The notes under the pieces were generated by a model, which did not search any database, was not told where the DNA came from, and saw nothing but the letters and a program-made list of their open reading frames with translations. From assembly GCA_014268975.2 (NCBI GenBank), contig CP077096.1:4950001-5014000 (forward strand): DNA of 64,000 nt, given 5' to 3'. Positions within the stretch are counted from its first letter, which is position 1. Each line of letters opens with the position of its first letter. The position numbers and the translations under genes were made by a program. This document shows positions 29,340-41,851 of the stretch, in pieces. This DNA is from Pseudomonas wayambapalatensis. GTDB lineage: Bacteria; Pseudomonadota; Gammaproteobacteria; Pseudomonadales; Pseudomonadaceae.

Positions 29340-31004
29340 ATGGCGTATTACCGCACTCCCCACGATGTGACGGCCCTGCCCGCCTGGCAGGCGCTTCAGC
29401 AACACCGCGATGCCATGCAGGGCTTCAGCATGCGCGACGCCTTCGCCGCCGACCCCAAGCGCTTCGAGCAGTTTTCGCTCAGCAGCTGCGGCCTGTTCCT
29501 CGACTACTCGAAGAACCTGATCAACGAAAAGACCCGTGAGCTGCTCGTCGAACTGGCTCAGGAAGTCGGTCTGGCTGACGCCATCAAGTCGATGTTCAGC
29601 GGCGAGATCATCAACGGCTCCGAAGGCCGTCCGGTGCTACACACGGCCTTGCGCCGTCCGGTCGGTGACAAGCTGAATGTCGGTGGTGTCAATGTGATGC
29701 CCGAAGTGCACAAGGTCCTCAACCAGATCACCGAACTGGTCGGACGCATCCACGACGGCCTGTGGCGCGGCTACAGCGAAAAACCGATCACCGACGTGGT
29801 CAACATCGGCATCGGCGGCTCCTTCCTCGGCCCCGAACTGGTCTCCGAGGCCCTGCTGCCTTACGCCCAGCGCGGCGTGCGCTGCCACTACCTGGCCAAC
29901 ATCGACGGCAGCGAGTTCCACGAACTGTCGGCCAACCTGCGCGCCGAAACCACCCTGTTCATCGTCTCGTCGAAGTCGTTCAACACCCTCGAAACCCTGA
30001 AGAACGCCATGGCTGCGCGCACCTGGTACCTGGCCCAGGGCGGCTCGGAAGCCGAGCTCTATCGCCACTTCATCGCAGTCTCCAGCAACAAGGCCGCCGC
30101 CGTGGCCTTCGGCATTCGTGAAGAAAACATCTTCCCGATGTGGGATTGGGTGGGCGGGCGCTACTCGCTGTGGTCGGCCATTGGCCTGCCGATCGCCCTG
30201 GCCATCGGTACTGCCAACTTCAAGGAACTGCTGTCCGGCGCCTACACCATGGACCAGCATTTCCAGACCGCGCCGTTCGAGAAGAACATGCCAGTCCTGC
30301 TGGCGCTGCTCGGCGTGTGGTATGGCAACTTCTGGAATGCCAGCAGCCACGCGATCCTGCCGTACGACCACTACCTGCGTAACATCACCAAGCACCTGCA
30401 ACAGCTGGACATGGAGTCCAACGGCAAGAGTGTACTGACCGACGGCTCCCCGGTGAAAACCGAGACCGGCCCGGTGATCTGGGGCGGCGTTGGTTGCAAC
30501 GGCCAGCACGCCTATCACCAGTTGCTGCACCAAGGCACCCAGATGATCCCGGCCGACTTCATCGTGCCAGTGGTGAGCTTCAACCCGGTGGCCGACCATC
30601 ACCAGTGGCTGTATGCCAACTGCCTGTCGCAGAGCCAGGCGCTGATGCTCGGCAAGACCCGCGAGGAAGCCGAGACCGAGCTGCGCGCCAAGGGCCTGAA
30701 CGAAGCAGATATCGAAAAGCTGGCACCACACAAGGTGATCCCGGGCAACCGCCCGAGCAACACCCTGGTGGTCGAGCGCATCAGCCCACGCCGCCTCGGC
30801 GCGCTGGTGGCCATGTACGAGCACAAGGTCTTCGTGCAGAGCGTGGTCTGGGGCATCAACGCCTTCGACCAGTGGGGCGTGGAGCTGGGCAAGGAACTGG
30901 GCAAGGGCGTGTACCAGCGCCTGGTCGGCAGCCTGGAAGACAGCGCTGAAGATGGCTCTACCCAGGGCTTGATCAACTACTTCCGCGGCCGTCATCGCGG
31001 CTGA
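29340..31004 (+). CDS. pgi: Glucose-6-phosphate isomerase
   Basis: Interconverts glucose-6-phosphate and fructose-6-phosphate. In pseudomonads, which usually lack phosphofructokinase, it works mainly in the gluconeogenic direction and in the Entner-Doudoroff cycle. 554 residues from ATG 29340 ([10 protein letters not shown]). The PGI signature [16 protein letters not shown] lies at about 268-283 and the second, [20 protein letters not shown], at about 377-396. Upstream in-frame starts fall in the REP gap and are rejected. Confidence 0.97.
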   Translation: MAYYRTPHDVTALPAWQALQQHRDAMQGFSMRDAFAADPKRFEQFSLSSCGLFLDYSKNLINEKTRELLVELAQEVGLADAIKSMFSGEIINGSEGRPVLHTALRRPVGDKLNVGGVNVMPEVHKVLNQITELVGRIHDGLWRGYSEKPITDVVNIGIGGSFLGPELVSEALLPYAQRGVRCHYLANIDGSEFHELSANLRAETTLFIVSSKSFNTLETLKNAMAARTWYLAQGGSEAELYRHFIAVSSNKAAAVAFGIREENIFPMWDWVGGRYSLWSAIGLPIALAIGTANFKELLSGAYTMDQHFQTAPFEKNMPVLLALLGVWYGNFWNASSHAILPYDHYLRNITKHLQQLDMESNGKSVLTDGSPVKTETGPVIWGGVGCNGQHAYHQLLHQGTQMIPADFIVPVVSFNPVADHHQWLYANCLSQSQALMLGKTREEAETELRAKGLNEADIEKLAPHKVIPGNRPSNTLVVERISPRRLGALVAMYEHKVFVQSVVWGINAFDQWGVELGKELGKGVYQRLVGSLEDSAEDGSTQGLINYFRGRHRG

Positions 31005-31017
31005 CCTGAAGGCTGCA

Positions 31018-31071
31018 TTCGCGGGCGAGCCCGCTCCTACAGGCCCTTGTAGGAGCGGGCTCGCCCGCGAA
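31018..31071. repeat. Pair of inverted REP elements between pgi and acs
   Basis: Two 24-base REP units, starting TTCGCGGGCGAGCCCGCTCC and repeated in inverted orientation at 31048-31071, are perfect complements separated by 6 bases. As RNA they would form a 24-bp hairpin and may help end the pgi transcript. This is the typical P. putida REP doublet. Confidence 0.9.
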
Positions 31072-31159
31072 GAGGCCAGCACAGGTTGAACACACCTCCA
31101 GCTACACTGTCCATCGAATAGCCGTTGAAGTCCCTCCGACAAGAGCAGGACCACCCGCC

Positions 31160-33094
<1,935 letters not shown>

Positions 33095-33124
33095 ACGGCC
33101 GCCAAGCGGCCAGCACAGGTCGCC

Positions 33125-33994
33125 ATGGAAGCCTTACGTCGCCGCATCGAAACCCAGGTCATGAGCCTCACCGGGCTGGCCCTCGGCCAGCTCGACCTGG
33201 AGTCCCCCAAAGGCGACCCGGGCCTGTTCGGCCCACAAAGCGTCAGTTGGCAAGTACATGGTGATTTCCCCAGCATGCTGATCGGCGGCATCAGCGCACT
33301 GATGCTGCAACTGTTGCATCCGCTGGCATTGGCCGGGGTCTGGGATCACTCGAATTTTCGCGAAGACCTGCTCGGCCGACTGCGCCGCACCAGCCAGTTC
33401 ATCTCAGGCACCACCTTCGGCTCGACCCGAGATGCCGAATGGCTGATCGAAAAGGTCCGCACCATCCACCTCAAGGTGGTCGGCACCGCTCCCGATGGGC
33501 GTCATTACGCCGCCAGCGACCCGGACCTGCTGACCTGGGTACACGTGGCCGAGGTCAGCAGTTTTCTCGCCGCTCACCTGCGCTACCGCAACCCGCGATT
33601 GTCAGTGGCCGACCAGGACGCCTACTACGACGAGATCGCCTTGATCGCCGAACGCCTGGGCGCCCGCAACGTCCCGCGCTCATGCCGCCAGGTGGACGAC
33701 TACCTGCAGCACATGCGCGCACAACTGCTTTGTGATGCTCGCAGCCTGGAAGTGGTCGACATCCTGCTCGAAGCCCCGGCGCCCAGTCGCCTGGCAGAGC
33801 CTGTGGGCAAGCTGATGCTGCACGCAGGTATCGACCTGTTGCCCGATTGGGCCAGCGCCATGCTCGGTCAGCACCAGAGCACGCTGCAACGGCGCCTGGT
33901 ACGTCTGGGCGTAGAGCGTGCGGCGCCCGTGCTGCGCTGGGCCATGCGCGACGGCTCGGCGCATCGGGCTCGACGGCGGATGGGGCTTGTCTGA
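33125..33994 (+). CDS. MpaB/latex-clearing oxygenase-like protein (DUF2236)
   Basis: A 289-residue protein of the DUF2236 family, which includes fungal MpaB and heme b rubber oxygenase Lcp. The family core is recognisable in LLHPLALAGVWDHSNF (about 60-75) and in RTSQFISGTTFGS, then VRTIHLKVVGTAPDGRHYAA (about 113-132) and WVHVAEVSSFLAAHLRY. The His residues in LLHPLA and WVHVAE are candidate heme ligands by family analogy. No signal peptide is seen. The physiological substrate is unknown. It starts 30 bases after acs on the same strand. Confidence 0.8.
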   Translation: MEALRRRIETQVMSLTGLALGQLDLESPKGDPGLFGPQSVSWQVHGDFPSMLIGGISALMLQLLHPLALAGVWDHSNFREDLLGRLRRTSQFISGTTFGSTRDAEWLIEKVRTIHLKVVGTAPDGRHYAASDPDLLTWVHVAEVSSFLAAHLRYRNPRLSVADQDAYYDEIALIAERLGARNVPRSCRQVDDYLQHMRAQLLCDARSLEVVDILLEAPAPSRLAEPVGKLMLHAGIDLLPDWASAMLGQHQSTLQRRLVRLGVERAAPVLRWAMRDGSAHRARRRMGLV

Positions 33995-34070
33995 GAGTTG
34001 TCCGATGTATCGGAACTGATTTGACGTGCCATACTCCAAGCACCTCCGCTCGAGACAGACGACGCCGCAC

Positions 34071-37007
34071 ATGCCCAAAGGATTGAATCGCGCCATTGGC
34101 GCCTTGCTGGCCATCGTGGCCCTGTACAGCCTGCTTGGCTTCTTCATTCTTCCCGGTGTGGGCCTGCGCATCGCCAACCAGCAACTGGCGCAGTACGCCA
34201 CCGTGCCGGCGCACCTGCAGCGTATCGAGTTCAACCCGTTCAGCCTCGAGCTGACGTTGTGGGGCCTGCAGATCGGCGAGCCGGGCAAGGAGCAGGTGGC
34301 CTTCGAACGCCTCTACGCCAACCTCTCGCTCGACAGCCTATGGAGCGGCGCCCTGCACCTGGACGCGGTAGAGCTGGACAAGCCGCGCACCGAGCTGCTG
34401 TTCGCCAAGGACGGCAGCCTCAACCTCAGTCAGCTGTTCAAGCTGCCGCCGAGCGAGCCAAAACCGGACGAGCCGCCGAGCGATCCGTTCCCGCTGCGGA
34501 TCGCCAGCATCAAGCTCAACGAAGGCTACCTGCACTTCCAGGACCTGCGCCCGAGCGAACCCATCGAGTTCCTCTACGACTCGATGAACCTCGAACTGAA
34601 GAACCTCAGCACCTTGCCGGACGACAGCGCCGACATGACGCTGGTCGCCAACGGCCCCAACGGCGGGCGCATCGACTGGAGCGGCAACCTGAGCCTGTCG
34701 CCCATCACCTCCGAAGGCACGCTGAAGATCACCGACAGCAAGATGAAGCTGTTCTGGCCCTACGTACGTGATGCCGTACCGCTGGTGCTGGAAGACGGCG
34801 TGCTCAGCCTCGATACCCACTACAAACTGAACCTGTCCAAGGAAACCGAGCTGCTGCTCGATAACGCCTCCGTGCGCATCGCGCCCTTCGCCATCAAGGC
34901 GCCCGACGGCCGCCCGCTGGCGCGCCTGGCCAGCCTTGAGGTCAGCGAAACCTCCATCGACCTGGCCAAGCAGTTGGTGACCGTCGGCAAGATCCGCAGC
35001 GAAAAACTCGAAACCTGGGCGGCCCTCGAACGTGACGGCCAGCTCGACTGGCAGAAACTCTTCGCCAGTCAGCCCGCCAAAGCCACCCCCAAGGAAAAGG
35101 CCGAGCCCGCCACCGCAGCGCCGCCCCCTGAGGAGAACGCCGCCAAGCAGCCCAGCAAACCCTGGCAGGTACTGCTCAAGGATGTTCAGGCACGCAACTA
35201 CATGATTCACCTGGCCGACCGCAGCCAGAAAGAGCCCGTAGCGCTCGATGTCGGGCCGCTCAACCTGGACATGCAAGGCTTTGACAGCCTCAACAAGTCG
35301 CCCTTCACGCTCAAGCTCGACACCGGCGTTGGCCGCCAGGGCAAGCTGCAGGCTGCCGGCCAGATCAACCTGGCACCGGTCACCGCCAAGCTGGACGTCA
35401 GTACCCGCGACATCGACCTGCGCGTAGCCCAGGCCTACATCAGCCCGTTCATTCGTCTGGAGCTGCGCAGCGGCATGCTCGCCAGCGATCTCAAGGTCGA
35501 CCTCAAGGGCACCGAGCCACTGGCCTTCAGCGTGGCGGGCAAGGCCCAGGTCAACCAACTGCACACCCTCGACACGATCAAGGGGCGCGACTTCGTGAAA
35601 TGGCAGCAGGTGAACGTCGATGGGCTGTCCTATGTGCACGGCGATGCCCTGTCGATCGACAAGGTCACCCTGTTGCAGCCCTACGCGCGCTTCATCATCA
35701 ACGAAGACCGCACCACCAGTGTCGACGACCTTCTCATCCCGCAACCTGCTGACGCACCAGCCGCCAGCCAAGCGAAACCGGCCACAGCCAGCAATGAAAA
35801 GCCGCTGGGCATCCGAATCGGCCAGATCGATATCAACGATGGCTCGGCCAACTTCGCCGACCTGACACTGACGCCCAACTTCGCCACCGCCGTGCAACAG
35901 TTGAACGGCCAGATCGGCACCATCGACAACCGCAAGCCGCTGCCGGCGAAGGTTGACGTCAAAGGCAAGGTTGATCGCTACGCGCCGGTGACCATCAAGG
36001 GCGCATTGAATCCGTTCGACCCGATGGCCAGCCTCGACATCGCCACCAGCTTCAAGCGCGTCGAACTGACCACCCTGACGCCCTACTCCGGCAAGTTCGC
36101 CGGGTTCCGGATCCGCAAGGGACGCCTGAATCTCGACCTGCACTATGTGATCACCAAGGGTCAGCTCAAGGCCGAGAACAAGGTCGTGGTCGAGCAACTG
36201 CAACTGGGTGAAAAAGTCGACAGCCCCGATGCCGTCGACCTGCCTATTCGCCTCGCTGTCGCGTTGCTCAAGGATACCGAGGGCAAGATCTCCATCGAGC
36301 TGCCTGTCACGGGCGATCTCAACAACCCGCAGTTCAGCGTCATGCCGATCGTCTGGCAGACCCTGCGCAACCTGGTGCTGCGTGCAGCGCAGGCGCCGTT
36401 CAAGTTCATCGGCGGGTTGATTGCCGGTGGCGGTTCGGAAGATCTGGGCAACGTATCCTTCGCTCCCGGTTCCAGCGACCTGAGCAGCGAGGCCCAGTCG
36501 GCCCTGGACAAGCTGGCCTCGGCCCTGCAACAGCGGCCGGAACTGCGCCTGGAGATCGAAGGTACGAGCGCGCAGAGCAGCGACGGCCCATTGATCGCCC
36601 AGCAACGCCTGGAGCGCGAGTACCAGACGACCTGGTACAAGATCCTGCAGCGTCGCGGCGACAAGGTGCCGGCCAATGCCTCGATGCTGGTGGTCGACGA
36701 CAGCGACAAGCCGGCCATGCTCGAGGGCATCTACCGCACCCGTCTCAAGCAGCAGCCACCTGCGGAATGGGAGAAGCTCAGCCGCGACGAACGCACCACC
36801 AAGCTGCGCGAGGCGGTGATCAAATCCTGGGCCGAAAGCGCGGTCTTGCTGCGCAACCTCGGCCAGGATCGGGCGAGCAGCATCAAGGACTACCTGGTAG
36901 ACAAGGGCAAGCTGGAGGATGACCGGGTGTACTTCATCGATACCAGCCTGGGGCAGGCCGAAAGCGACGGGCGAGTGATCACCCCGATGCATCTTGACGC
37001 AGAGTAA
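34071..37007 (+). CDS. AsmA-like/DUF748 envelope protein with OmpA-like C-terminus
   Basis: A 978-residue protein anchored by an N-terminal helix (about 8-28, GALLAIVALYSLLGFFI), with the rest probably periplasmic. Most of it is beta-rich DUF748 sequence related to AsmA-like proteins thought to form lipid-transfer grooves. A charged Lys/Ala/Pro linker lies near residues 345-370. The C-terminus begins like an OmpA domain (VSFAPGSSDLSSEAQSALDK, about 797-816) and resumes with GQDRASSIKDYLVDKGKL after an insertion of about 100 residues. ATG 34071 is preferred over GTG 34026 because it gives the basic-then-hydrophobic start. Function is not established. Confidence 0.85.
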   Translation: MPKGLNRAIGALLAIVALYSLLGFFILPGVGLRIANQQLAQYATVPAHLQRIEFNPFSLELTLWGLQIGEPGKEQVAFERLYANLSLDSLWSGALHLDAVELDKPRTELLFAKDGSLNLSQLFKLPPSEPKPDEPPSDPFPLRIASIKLNEGYLHFQDLRPSEPIEFLYDSMNLELKNLSTLPDDSADMTLVANGPNGGRIDWSGNLSLSPITSEGTLKITDSKMKLFWPYVRDAVPLVLEDGVLSLDTHYKLNLSKETELLLDNASVRIAPFAIKAPDGRPLARLASLEVSETSIDLAKQLVTVGKIRSEKLETWAALERDGQLDWQKLFASQPAKATPKEKAEPATAAPPPEENAAKQPSKPWQVLLKDVQARNYMIHLADRSQKEPVALDVGPLNLDMQGFDSLNKSPFTLKLDTGVGRQGKLQAAGQINLAPVTAKLDVSTRDIDLRVAQAYISPFIRLELRSGMLASDLKVDLKGTEPLAFSVAGKAQVNQLHTLDTIKGRDFVKWQQVNVDGLSYVHGDALSIDKVTLLQPYARFIINEDRTTSVDDLLIPQPADAPAASQAKPATASNEKPLGIRIGQIDINDGSANFADLTLTPNFATAVQQLNGQIGTIDNRKPLPAKVDVKGKVDRYAPVTIKGALNPFDPMASLDIATSFKRVELTTLTPYSGKFAGFRIRKGRLNLDLHYVITKGQLKAENKVVVEQLQLGEKVDSPDAVDLPIRLAVALLKDTEGKISIELPVTGDLNNPQFSVMPIVWQTLRNLVLRAAQAPFKFIGGLIAGGGSEDLGNVSFAPGSSDLSSEAQSALDKLASALQQRPELRLEIEGTSAQSSDGPLIAQQRLEREYQTTWYKILQRRGDKVPANASMLVVDDSDKPAMLEGIYRTRLKQQPPAEWEKLSRDERTTKLREAVIKSWAESAVLLRNLGQDRASSIKDYLVDKGKLEDDRVYFIDTSLGQAESDGRVITPMHLDAE

Positions 37008-37030
37008 TCCCTGAACGATTTCAGATGCGC

Positions 37031-37068
37031 AAAGAGAAAGCCCCGGCAGATGCCGGGGCTTTCTCTTT
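37031..37068 (+). terminator. Strong bidirectional terminator after the DUF748 gene
   Basis: AAAGAGAAAGCCCCGGCA pairs perfectly with TGCCGGGGCTTTCTCTTT across a 2-base centre, an 18-bp inverted repeat. It lies 23 bases after the stop, between this gene and the convergent BON-domain gene, and could serve both. Confidence 0.9.
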
Positions 37069-37103
37069 GGGTGGCCAGATCCTTCTGACCGACGGGACAA
37101 TCC

Positions 37104-37457
37104 TTATTCGGTTTTCAGCGCTTCAGCAGTTACGTCTTTCACGCCTTTGATCTTCTTGGTGATGTTCACCGCGGCTTCTTTCTGCGATGGGGTGACCTTC
37201 GTGTCCGAAGACAGGGAGACAACACCGTGGCTGGTTTCAACTTTGATATCGCTGCCCGGGATGCCTTTTTCAGTCAGCAGATCAGCCTTGACCTTGGTGG
37301 TGATCCAGGTGTCCGAGGTTTCTTGCTTGGCATCGGCCACCGGTTGGTTGGAAGCCAGCATCACTGGAGCTTGGGTAGCCTCTGCGGCGAATGCGCCGTT
37401 AGCCATGGACAGAGTCAGGGCGGTAGCAGTAGCGGCAGCAATGGCAAACTTCTTCAT
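37104..37457 (-). CDS. Periplasmic BON-domain protein
   Basis: A 117-residue exported protein of the OsmY/YraP type. The signal peptide ends at about residue 24 (ANGAFA). A single BON domain (about 48-115, TWITTKVKADLLTEKGIPGS then VETSHGVVSLS) is thought to contact phospholipid or other envelope surfaces. ATG 37457 has AGGAG 8 bases upstream; an in-frame GTG 9 bases earlier is too close to that site. OsmY-like proteins are typically osmotic or general-stress induced; no such promoter is evident here. Confidence 0.88.
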   Translation of the reverse strand: MKKFAIAAATATALTLSMANGAFAAEATQAPVMLASNQPVADAKQETSDTWITTKVKADLLTEKGIPGSDIKVETSHGVVSLSSDTKVTPSQKEAAVNITKKIKGVKDVTAEALKTE

Positions 37458-37673
37458 GTGGGTCACTCCTGTTTATTCGAAAGATCTGCGCCGTGGTTCC
37501 TGGCTGCAGGTATGAAGGTAGTTGCAGGGGCTGTGCCAGTTTTTCCGCTTCGCTTGATTCCTTTAAAAACAATGACTTACGAAAACATTCATCTTGTTGG
37601 TGTCGTGCAATTTGCAAGCCCGGCGAAAAACCTGCATGCAAGATGCAAGTCCGACAGGTTTTTCTGCGCACAT

Positions 37674-37702
37674 AAAAAAAGGACCTCCGAAGAGGTCCTT
37701 TT
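37674..37702 (-). terminator. Intrinsic terminator after pnp
   Basis: GGACCTC / GAGGTCC with a CGAA loop, flanked by A7 on the left and T4 on the right. On the minus strand it lies 18 bases past the pnp stop and ends in seven T residues. It closes the large secG-to-pnp cluster. Confidence 0.88.
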
Positions 37703-37720
37703 CATCAGGGCCGATAAGGC

Positions 37721-39826
37721 TTAGACACCCGATGCCTTGGCAGCGGCGACGTCCTTGATCGACAGTTTGATACGGCCGCGGTTGTCCACGTCCAGTACCA
37801 GTACTTCGACTTCCTGACCTTCTTTCAGCACGTCGGTGACCTTCTCTACACGCGCATCGCTAAGCATGGAGATGTGCACCAGACCGTCCTTGCCAGGCAG
37901 GATGTTGACGAAGGCGCCGAAGTCGACGATACGCTCGACCTTGCCGACGTAGATCTTGCCGATCTCGGCTTCTGCGGTGATGCCCAGGATGCGCTGCTTG
38001 GCAGCATCTGCCGCTTCCTTGGTTTCGCCGAAGATCTTGATCGAGCCGTCGTCTTCGATGTCGATCGAGGCCTTGGTTTCTTCACAGATGGCGCGGATGG
38101 TGGCGCCGCCTTTACCGATGACGTCACGGATCTTGTCGGTGTCGATCTTCATCGCGATCATGGTCGGGGCGTTGGCCGACAGTTCGGTACGCGACTGACC
38201 GATGATCTGGTTCATCTGGCCGAGGATGTTCAGGCGCGCTTCCAGGGCCTGGCCCAGGGCGATCTCCATGATCTCTTCGGTGATGCCGTTGATCTTGATG
38301 TCCATCTGCAGCGCGGTCACGCCTTTGGCGGTACCGGCAACCTTGAAGTCCATGTCGCCCAAGTGGTCTTCATCACCCAGGATGTCGGTCAGGATCGCGA
38401 ATTTCTCGCCTTCCTTGACCAGGCCCATGGCGATACCGGCAACCGGCGCCTTCATTGGAACGCCAGCGTCCATCAGGGCCAGGGAAGCGCCGCAGACCGA
38501 AGCCATGGAGCTCGAACCGTTGGATTCGGTGATTTCCGAAACGACACGGATGGTGTACGGGAATACGTCGGGAGCAGGCAGCATGGCCTGGACCGAGCGA
38601 CGTGCCAGACGACCGTGACCGATTTCACGACGGCCAGCACCGCCCATGCGACCACACTCGCCTACCGAGAACGGCGGGAAGTTGTAGTGCAGCATGAAGG
38701 GGTCTTTCTTCTCGCCTTCGAGGGTGTCCAGCAGCTGGGCGTCACGGGCGGTGCCGAGGGTGGCAACGACCAGGGCCTGGGTTTCGCCACGGGTGAACAG
38801 CGCCGAACCGTGGGTCTTAGGCAGAACACCGACTTCGATGTTCAGCGGACGCACGGTCTTGGTGTCACGACCGTCGATACGCGGTTTGCCGTTGACGATG
38901 TTTTCGCGAACGGTGCGGTACTCGATTTCGCCGAAGATGTCTTTGACTTCGCTCGCCGATGGCTGGCCTTCTTCACCGGAGAACTTGGCGACGGCCTGGT
39001 CGCGCAGCTCGCCCAGCCGCGCGTAGCGGTCGGCCTTGACGGTGATGGTGTAGCCCTGGGATACGGCTTCACCGAACTCGGCGCGGATAGCGTCGAACAG
39101 TGCGGTGTTGGCGACGGCAGGTTTCCAGTCCCAGGTTGGCTTGCCGGCTTCGGCGGCCAGTTCCTTGACGGCCTGGATCACAGCCTGGAATTCGTCGTGG
39201 GCGAACAGCACGGCGCCCAGCATCTGGTCTTCGGTCAGCTCCTGGGCTTCCGATTCGACCATCAGTACGGCGTCGGAGGTACCGGCAACGACCATGTCCA
39301 GGCTCGAGGCAGCCAGTTGCTCGTAGGTCGGGTTCAGCAGGTAGCCGGTGCTTTCGTGGAAGGCAACGCGGGCAGCGCCGATCGGGCCTTCGAACGGAAT
39401 GCCGGAGATGGCCAGGGCAGCCGAGGTACCGATCATCGCAGCGATGTCCGGATCGGTCTTCTTGCTGGTGGAAACCACGGTGCAGACGACCTGCACTTCG
39501 TTCATGAAGCCTTCGGGGAAGAGCGGGCGGATCGGACGGTCGATCAGACGCGAGGTCAGGGTTTCTTTCTCGGAAGGACGGCCTTCACGCTTGAAGAAAC
39601 CGCCAGGGATCTTGCCAGCGGCGTAGGTCTTTTCCTGATAGTGCACGGACAGCGGGAAGAAGCCCTTGCCTGGATCAGCTTGCTTGGCACCGACCACGGT
39701 CACCAGCACGGTGACATCGTTGTCGACGGTGACCAGCACGGCGCCGGTGGCCTGACGGGCAATGCGGCCCGTTTCGAGAGTGACGGTCGATTGACCGAAC
39801 TGGAACGTCTTGATTACCGGGTTCAC
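37721..39826 (-). CDS. pnp: Polyribonucleotide nucleotidyltransferase (PNPase)
   Basis: 3'-to-5' phosphorolytic exoribonuclease and degradosome component. The 701 residues hold two RNase PH domains (about 10-230 and 310-540) joined by a helical linker, a KH domain with [14 protein letters not shown] (about 563) and a C-terminal S1 domain (about 619-690, [19 protein letters not shown]). The start codon is GTG 39826 with AGGTAGG 5 bases upstream. The leader to rpsO contains a long stem (40005-40060), the position where RNase III cleaves and PNPase autoregulates in E. coli. Confidence 0.98.
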   Translation of the reverse strand: MNPVIKTFQFGQSTVTLETGRIARQATGAVLVTVDNDVTVLVTVVGAKQADPGKGFFPLSVHYQEKTYAAGKIPGGFFKREGRPSEKETLTSRLIDRPIRPLFPEGFMNEVQVVCTVVSTSKKTDPDIAAMIGTSAALAISGIPFEGPIGAARVAFHESTGYLLNPTYEQLAASSLDMVVAGTSDAVLMVESEAQELTEDQMLGAVLFAHDEFQAVIQAVKELAAEAGKPTWDWKPAVANTALFDAIRAEFGEAVSQGYTITVKADRYARLGELRDQAVAKFSGEEGQPSASEVKDIFGEIEYRTVRENIVNGKPRIDGRDTKTVRPLNIEVGVLPKTHGSALFTRGETQALVVATLGTARDAQLLDTLEGEKKDPFMLHYNFPPFSVGECGRMGGAGRREIGHGRLARRSVQAMLPAPDVFPYTIRVVSEITESNGSSSMASVCGASLALMDAGVPMKAPVAGIAMGLVKEGEKFAILTDILGDEDHLGDMDFKVAGTAKGVTALQMDIKINGITEEIMEIALGQALEARLNILGQMNQIIGQSRTELSANAPTMIAMKIDTDKIRDVIGKGGATIRAICEETKASIDIEDDGSIKIFGETKEAADAAKQRILGITAEAEIGKIYVGKVERIVDFGAFVNILPGKDGLVHISMLSDARVEKVTDVLKEGQEVEVLVLDVDNRGRIKLSIKDVAAAKASGV

Positions 39827-40004
39827 GGTTTCCTACCTTTTCAGTGGCTCTTGGGGGAACTGGGAAAACTGGGATCTTGCGAATTCTTGGGCGGAAGGGA
39901 GTGTCGACTCCGTTGACCGTCCAGATACAACACGAGGCTGGGAGCCTGGGCGTCTTGCGAAAATTCGCTCGACGGCATCAGGCTGCCAACCTCGGAGATA
40001 CGCG

Positions 40005-40060
40005 TGGCGTGTCCAAGGGTAGCGCTGACAAGCAGCGCTCCCCAAGCATGCGACACGCCA
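40005..40060 (-). promoter_or_regulatory. Long hairpin in the rpsO-pnp spacer
   Basis: TGGCGTGTC (40005-40013) pairs with GACACGCCA (40052-40060). Inside it AGCGCTG (40021-40027) pairs with CAGCGCT (40033-40039), giving one stacked stem-loop. It sits 24 bases after the rpsO stop and has no U tract. The position suggests an RNase III processing stem for the pnp leader or an rpsO 3'-end stabiliser. Confidence 0.65.
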
Positions 40061-40083
40061 TGCACACCACTGCCAGGCCGCTA

Positions 40084-40353
40084 TTAGCGACGCAGGCCCA
40101 GGCGACCGATCAGGGCGCTGTAACGAGTGGTGTCTTTGCCCTTCAGGTAATCCAGCAGCTTACGACGCTGGTTGACCATACGGATCAGACCACGACGGGA
40201 GTGGTGGTCTTTTTCGTTGGCCTTGAAGTGGCCTTGCAGCTTGTTGATGTTGGCGGTCAGCAGAGCAACCTGCACTTCCGGGCTACCGGTATCGCCGGCG
40301 GCTTGCTGGTAATCGGCAACGATCTGAGCTTTTTCTTCAACGCTGAGGGCCAT
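40084..40353 (-). CDS. rpsO: 30S ribosomal protein S15
   Basis: Binds the three-way junction of 16S rRNA helices 20-22 early in 30S assembly. 89 residues from ATG 40353 ([12 protein letters not shown]), the exact family length. The conserved H-x2[22 protein letters not shown] region lies at about 38-65. AGGAG is just upstream of this ATG, so the longer frame to 40383 is rejected. It lies between truB and pnp as in enterobacteria. Confidence 0.99.
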   Translation of the reverse strand: MALSVEEKAQIVADYQQAAGDTGSPEVQVALLTANINKLQGHFKANEKDHHSRRGLIRMVNQRRKLLDYLKGKDTTRYSALIGRLGLRR

Positions 40354-40504
40354 TTGGCTTCTCCTGATAAACGGATCCCGCAAGCGGGGTCCAATAGGCC
40401 AGGGACTGAAATCCCTGTATTAATAAAAAGAGGTCTGACCGTGCCTACTGACAGCCATCCTCGGTTCCACAGCGCATGACCGAAGCCCTGCCCTGTGGTT
40501 TCGG

Positions 40505-41422
40505 TCATTCCGACCGAATCAGTCGACGCGGCGCAATGCGCCCGTCTTCGCTCACTTCACCGATACCGATGAAGCGGCCATTGTGATCCTGTACCCGGAC
40601 CATGCCGAACTGCGGCGCGTCCGGTGCTCGCACTGCCTGACCGTGCAGCCAGTAGAACGCGCTGTGCTCGGACAACAGCACCAGCGGCCAGTCCTGCAGC
40701 CCGCTGTCGGACGGCATGAGGAAGCGATCGAGTGCTTCGTTGCCACCTTCGGCATGCGCCTGCTCGAGCTCCTCGAGCGTCACGGTCTGTGCCAGGGCGA
40801 AAGGCCCGGCCTGGGTGCGACGCAGTTCAGCGACATAGGCACCACAGCCCAGCACCTCACCGATATCCTCGACCAGCGTGCGGATATAGGTGCCTTTGCT
40901 GCAGCCGACCGAGAGGCGCGCACGGGTGCCTTCGCACTCGAGCAACTCCAAGCGGTTAATAGTAACAGAACGCGCCTCGCGCTCCACTACCTCTCCTGCA
41001 CGCGCCAATTTGTAAAGCGGCTGGCCGTCACGCTTGAGCGCCGAGTACATCGGCGGCACCTGGCGGATTTCACCGCGAAAACGCGGGATCGCGGCTTCGA
41101 TATCGGCGCGACCAACGGTCACCTCGCGAGTCTGCAGCACCTCGCCTTCGGCGTCCGCTGTGCTGGTAGTCTGCCCCAGCTGCATGACGGTTTCGTAGCC
41201 CTTGTCGGAATCGAGCAGGTACTGCGAAAACTTGGTCGCCTCACCAAAGCACAGCGGCAACACACCGGTGGCCAGTGGGTCGAGGCTGCCGGTATGGCCG
41301 GCCTTTTCTGCATTGAGCAGCCAGCGGACTTTCTGCAAGGCTGCATTGGAGGTGAACCCCAAGGGCTTGTCGAGCAGGATGATACCACTGACGTTACGAC
41401 GGATACGTTTGACCTGGGCCAC
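40505..41422 (-). CDS. truB: tRNA pseudouridine-55 synthase
   Basis: Makes pseudouridine at position 55 in the T-loop of nearly all tRNAs. In its 305 residues the catalytic aspartate is Asp48 in [17 protein letters not shown], and the C-terminal PUA-like domain (about 245-300) ends the protein. It follows rbfA by three bases and precedes rpsO by about 150 bases. Confidence 0.98.
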   Translation of the reverse strand: MAQVKRIRRNVSGIILLDKPLGFTSNAALQKVRWLLNAEKAGHTGSLDPLATGVLPLCFGEATKFSQYLLDSDKGYETVMQLGQTTSTADAEGEVLQTREVTVGRADIEAAIPRFRGEIRQVPPMYSALKRDGQPLYKLARAGEVVEREARSVTINRLELLECEGTRARLSVGCSKGTYIRTLVEDIGEVLGCGAYVAELRRTQAGPFALAQTVTLEELEQAHAEGGNEALDRFLMPSDSGLQDWPLVLLSEHSAFYWLHGQAVRAPDAPQFGMVRVQDHNGRFIGIGEVSEDGRIAPRRLIRSE

Positions 41423-41425
41423 CGC

Positions 41426-41824
41426 TTACTCCTTGGTGTCCAGCTCGTCAGCATCCTTGTGCAGGCGATCTTCGGCCACCGCACGCTCGATCAGTGCCGA
41501 GAGATGAACACCCCGGCTGACACTTTCATCGAAGTGGAAATGCAGTTGTGGAACACTGCGCAGTTGCATCGCCCGGCCGAGGTGCAGGCGCAGGAAACTG
41601 GCGGCACTGTTGAGCGCCTTGAGGGTCTGGGGGACTGCGTCGGCGTCGTCCTGGCCCATCACGGTGATGAAGACCTTGGCGTGGCCAAGATCACGGCTGA
41701 CGTCGACCGCGGTGATGGTCACCAGGCCCACGCGTGGATCCTTGACTTCACGGCGGATCAGCTCGGCCAGCTCGCGCTGCATCTGATCGCCGATACGTTG
41801 GGTACGGCTATATTCTTTTGCCAT
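41426..41824 (-). CDS. rbfA: 30S ribosome-binding factor A
   Basis: Late 16S rRNA maturation and cold-shock ribosome factor with a single KH-like domain. 132 residues starting [19 protein letters not shown], with the conserved [18 protein letters not shown] at about 29-46 and the [14 protein letters not shown] end. Located between infB and truB as usual. A perfect 15-bp hairpin precedes it. Confidence 0.98.
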   Translation of the reverse strand: MAKEYSRTQRIGDQMQRELAELIRREVKDPRVGLVTITAVDVSRDLGHAKVFITVMGQDDADAVPQTLKALNSAASFLRLHLGRAMQLRSVPQLHFHFDESVSRGVHLSALIERAVAEDRLHKDADELDTKE

Positions 41825-41851
41825 TTTTGCTACCTGTATCTTAAAGCGGCA

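Noticed and set aside
31018-31071. The long inverted repeat between pgi and acs considered as insertion-sequence ends.
   Set aside because: There is no transposase or target-site duplication; the units match the REP consensus repeated elsewhere in the window.
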